A stretch of DNA of 64,000 nucleotides from Sipunculus nudus. Its lineage: Eukaryota; Annelida; Sipuncula; Golfingiida; Sipunculidae. The first letter of the stretch is position 1. Every line of letters begins with the position of its first letter. The stretch spans positions 45,720,401 through 45,784,400 of the forward strand of contig CM049317.1 of the NCBI GenBank assembly GCA_026874595.1, written 5' to 3'. The position numbers and the translations under genes were made by a program. Of the stretch, positions 60,065 to 64,000 are shown piece by piece. The notes under the pieces are model-generated. The model worked only from the letters and a program-made list of their open reading frames with translations, was not told the DNA's origin and did no database searches.

Positions 60065-62519
60065 GTCAAAGGTCGATTGTAGAGAGTGTGGGCACCCTGG
60101 TGTTCTGACAAATAGAACATTGCCATACAAACCAGCGGTTAAAACAAAACGGAGACCTGTGACGACTGCCACGTATAACTGATGCTCGAGGAGCGTACTA
60201 TAATTTGGAGAGGTGACTGGCAGTACATTTCTTGGAATAAAGGCTGGCCAGCCGCACAGAACTATGCTGTAAAGAGTTGTGAGCATCAGTTATAAGTAAT
60301 TAAGCGGTGGACCCCACATTGTACTCTTTACATTTACACGGACAGTATGGTACCAAGAGCATTTAACTACAGGTAGATGTACGAACAAATTTATGATGCC
60401 CGTTCTTTGGAATATGTGTTGGTTAACTGTTAATTTTGATATCAAGGTTATCTATGTGCATATACAATGTGCATATATCAGGGGTTTTCAGTATAATTAT
60501 CGATAGCAATTCCAGGCTGCATACGAAATCACATTTTAAGAAACTGTTAAAAGCATTGTCTTATCGGAGCAAATATATATTTTCCATATCTGAACTTTGT
60601 TAATCATATCAACTTATCATCATGCATTGGTTTGCTTTCACCGTGCTGCGGTGGCTCTCGAGTCAAACCTGGCCAAAGAGCTTGCCCCTTTTCATGTGAC
60701 AACCTTCTCAAACAACACTATCAAAACATTGATATAAACATCGTAGATCATACATGGATATCTGCAAGTGCCAGCATCAGAGTGGACCATCGCATTGTAT
60801 GCAACATATTTAGCTAGGAGACTAAAACCTGACTCTGTGAAGCTTTACGTGAACATGGTTTCTTTAATTGTTACATGTTGAATGTGTCTCTGATGACCCC
60901 ATCAAGGGTATCTGGGTAATTAAGTCAGCTTTAATGGATATTCCCAGGGGTCGTTCAAATACTGTCAGCAGAAAAAAATACTTATTGACCCGCTTATTCC
61001 CTTACAGATGAAACAGAAACTATATCTTAAAGCTCCACTGGGCATTTTTTTCTGGGCGATATGCTTTTTGTTATTTTTGGTATGAACAGGAAAAGCAATT
61101 TATATAATAATACATAATAGAGTGAAGCAGTTTGATCACACAAAAACAGTTTATTTTCACGTAGGAAAAGGTGGAACCACCATGATTTCTTGAATTAAAT
61201 GTTTCCTGGTCCAAGACCATCCAGTGTAAGGAGAGATCATACCGTGTCAAATAACAAATGATGAATGACCACCCTTTGTGTCCGAATCAGGCTTTGCTAC
61301 ACTGTTTTGAAGTTTGTCCTAACGAGGTAGTAGGCTTCTGAATTTATAAATAAGGTCTATTCAGATCAGGGAGCAGTCATAGCTTCTGTTGAACAGCTAA
61401 GCTCAAGACATGCATAAGGTGTCATGTTGGGTTGAGTTGGGTTATTTAATTTATATTGATCATATGCCACAATCTGTGTTTTGGGTTATCAGAACTAATT
61501 CTTTCAACTTCTATTAGTTACCCCAAATGAATACACTACGTCAAACAACACACCATGGCACACTGGGCTTTGGCCATGTTGGTAATTACGTATGTATAGG
61601 TGAGCCAATACAAGTTTTTATTTATTCAAGCCTGCTTCATCAATGCCTATTCCCCTTACACCGTGATCCATACTAATTTTGGAGTCAGCGCACACGTACC
61701 TCATACAGAAAACATATACAAACTGTTGTATTTTTAATACTGTATTTTAATTGACGCAAAAACAAACTTGTGAGGGATTGGTATAGAGTAAAGCAAAATT
61801 AAGGTAGTTTGCAGCGCACATACAAATAATACTTTAATGAGAAATGACAAATTGTGACAGAAACAATATACATGTAACAATCCACAAACGTGTAAGCATC
61901 ATATGACTCCAAGAACCTGACATTAGTTCGTCTGGCACCAACTTATTTCCTATGGATCAATGCAACAAACACCTAAAAAAATCACATGCGTATTATTTAT
62001 TTATTATCTCTGTCCACACTGGACAAATATCATATTTAAATATTATAAATCTGTTAAGTTAAACACTATTTAGTTTACAATGTTTGAATGACTATGAAAG
62101 AAATGACAGCAGTTTATGAATGCAATCGAGGTCATTATCTGCATACTTTGTTATTCTGATGGTTTCGTCAATTTAATTAAAACGAATATTGTAACATCAG
62201 ATCTTGGTTCTTACTGCCTATATGCATTTCCCGAACACATAGGTAATCAGTATTAAAACACGAAGCTTAGATTAAGAAGACAATATATTTAGAATATCTT
62301 TTAACAATTTTGAAAGAGCGATTTGTAAAAATTACCAAAAAAAAACACTAAAACTAATTTTATTAATCGAAATCTCAAATTTGCAAGAACATACAAAATC
62401 CCATAGAGTTCAAACATATATCTGTCTTAATGACATCTAAAAAGGAGTATTCTTATTGTAAGGCAATAATTCATGTATTAAGAGCCTTATAATTGCTATC
62501 GTGACCGTAAGAGCCATAC
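60065..62519. other. Gene-free stretch
   Basis: No supported exon or repeat boundary. Frames at 60044-60286 and 60632-60817 have no motif I recognise. Confidence 0.45.
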
Positions 62520-62760
62520 ACCGGCGTAAGATTAGAGCACAGGGCTTATCGCCCAGAGATCGCAAGGTCGAATATTAACCAAGGATCGTCGATATTTTTT
62601 GTGTTGGACCCAGGGTGAGTCCCCTGCAGGCTTAATGGTAAATATATGTCTAAAAATTAATCAACATCGAGAGCGAATTATGGGGTTCCCTGGGTGTTAT
62701 TACGTATGATTTAACACCAAGGACCTGTAGTGGGTGACACCATCATAACATATGTAACTA
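62520..62760 (+). mobile_element. Degenerate tRNA-derived SINE
   Basis: The sequence 'GCGTAAGATTAGAGCACAGGGC' resembles a Pol III A box and 'AAGGTCGAATATTA' a decayed B box. Downstream, 'CCTGCAGGCTTAAT' matches the body of the SINE at 25.1 kb. Confidence 0.45.
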
Positions 62761-63068
62761 CATGTATATTCTTGCCACCGTCCTGTCTCATAGTCCGAAG
62801 CCGAAATGGAATTCTGTTTACGGTGTACTTCACATATAAGTACACCTTAAACAATGAAGCATTACAAATTTACCTTCATACAAATACATGCATTAACTTA
62901 TCTAAATATTATCCAAAACAGCCCACTAGATAAGTATAATACATGATATATAACATATTTACATATTTACATTCTACATATATTAAACTTTTTAAATTTA
63001 AAAGTGTATGAACCTTCAGACGCACAGTTCCGGTTCAGTAGATCAACGACAGAGGGTGCATTCTTATT

Positions 63069-63796
63069 TTACATGTTATAAATGTCATTGTCTACGAGCA
63101 CTGTCTCCTTGTCTGGGTCATTTTCCTGACTTTGATGAATACACTTCCCACCATGAGCTTTACTAGCGTCCCCCTTTCTGGTGGATATCTGTTCACGTTA
63201 ACTGTTATTCTTTGTTCCTGTGTCTTCCTCTTTCGGCTGTTCTGGACGCTGTTTAGGCAAAGGTTTCATCAAAGCTACATCCCGTCTGTTCTCCGTTTGT
63301 TTCTTCAGAGTTGGTTTCAAATTCAAATGATCAAAATTTGTTTAATCCATGTCAGACTGACATGTTGCCTTTCTTCCTTTCTTAGGTATTGCATACAGTT
63401 CAGCAACAGACGTATCGACATGCCTGCTTGGACATGACGTCATGTTGACATTCTCCCTGTGACGACACTGGTGAATATCTGTCACAGCCACTGCTCCACT
63501 TTCGTCTTGTGATACAACGCCATGCACGGTCTTATCTTTTACCATCGAGCCTTGGTCCGTTATAAACCCCTGTTTCCGAGGCTACCCTGCTGAACACTGA
63601 ACCGCCACACGCTGTGATTTTGTCGACGAGGTTTTCATACAGAACTTGTGTTACTTCGTCAGTGGATGTCCCCATAGCCTGCTGGTAGTCCGGACTCCGG
63701 TCGGTAGATGACGCTAGATTCAACGAACCCATGGCCATCTCCTCACCATTAATTGATTGATCAATGGCCAGTGGATTGTCACATCTCTTGACACAA
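63069..63796 (-). pseudogene. Broken paralogue of the gene 4 cytoplasmic tail exon
   Basis: It starts at the same phase-2 acceptor type ('CATATTTAAG') and ends with the same C-terminus 'VDNDIYNM' and stop. Matching blocks include 'TQVLYENLV' (gene 4 'TEVLYKNSS'), 'TVHGVVSQ' ('TAHGVISQ') and 'AELYAIPKKGRKAT' ('TELYAVPKKGRKAT'). Three lesions are visible: a frameshift near 63570 (about 8 bases shorter than gene 4), a TAA replacing a Ser codon after 'CQSDMD' at 63342-63344, and another TAA near 63197. The upstream exons lie beyond the window. It is a tandem duplicate of a lectin-type receptor that has decayed or makes a shortened tail. Confidence 0.75.
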
Positions 63797-64000
63797 CTTA
63801 AATATGAAAATACACAATAATTATATTTTATTAACATAATGCTGCAAGGATTTCAACAGTTTAAAATGTTTTCAAGCATTCAAGCCATTGGTTTAAAACT
63901 TTTTTTAAACTACGGGAGGGCGTTCTCTAGTGACACAGGAAGGCGCCACCTAATGATAAAACACAGGCCACGGTGAGTGGCTTTGATTTGTGCAATTGTA
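63797..64000. other. Intron or flank upstream of the 63-kb tail exon
   Basis: Expected to be the last intron of the neighbouring minus-strand gene; no exon is visible before the window ends. Confidence 0.4.

Noticed and set aside
1-64000. CRISPR arrays, bacterial operons or phage genes
   Set aside because: All supported genes have introns with GT/AG borders and the repeats are eukaryotic satellites and transposons; no spaced identical short repeats with unique spacers were seen.

Overview
The window is eukaryotic nuclear DNA: AT-rich, full of (TA)n microsatellites, SINEs, foldback and MITE-like elements, with small intron-split genes bounded by clear GT/AG sites. Repeat style (tRNA-derived SINEs, polyG/polyC tracts, a 'CCGCC gctt GGCGG' hairpin repeat) and gene content (small Ig receptors, WSC and C-type lectin receptors) suggest a lophotrochozoan, most likely a bivalve mollusc. 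That assignment is inference; no species marker is present.

Layout. 1-12.7 kb is mostly non-coding. It holds a hairpin repeat (0.5-0.8 kb), a ~46-bp tandem repeat (5.8-6.0 kb), a possible receptor tail exon (6.9-7.1 kb, minus), a GPCR TM7-like fragment (7.3-7.5 kb, plus) and a heat-shock-type promoter-like sequence (8.7-8.8 kb, minus). Three small type I membrane Ig genes follow on the plus strand: gene 1 (12.7-14.3 kb), gene 2 (26.1-28.9 kb) and gene 3 (41.2-44.3 kb, two Ig domains), with a broken Ig exon at 18.0-18.3 kb. The spaces between them are filled by satellites, SINEs and a 1.67-kb foldback element (38.2-39.9 kb). From 51 kb the coding strand switches. Gene 4 (57.35-51.1 kb, minus) reads as signal peptide, WSC-like domain, optional half C-type lectin module, complete C-type lectin-like domain, stalk, TM, and a ~240-residue cytoplasmic tail with spaced tyrosine motifs. 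A paralogous but broken copy of that tail exon (63.1-63.8 kb, minus) shows that the minus-strand array continues past the window edge.

How the genes relate. Genes 1, 2 and 4 share one exon design: a signal exon ending in phase 1, extracellular domain and stalk exons that are all phase 1-1, a TM exon ending in phase 2, and a tail exon. Gene 3 shares it up to the TM exon but fuses TM and tail. This is the classic arrangement for domain shuffling and tandem birth-and-death of receptors. The Ig proteins have short tails without obvious tyrosine signalling motifs, whereas the lectin-type protein has a long tail with candidate SH2-binding tyrosines. A mixed recognition-receptor cluster with decaying members is the best reading. 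A role in immunity or self/non-self recognition is inference only.
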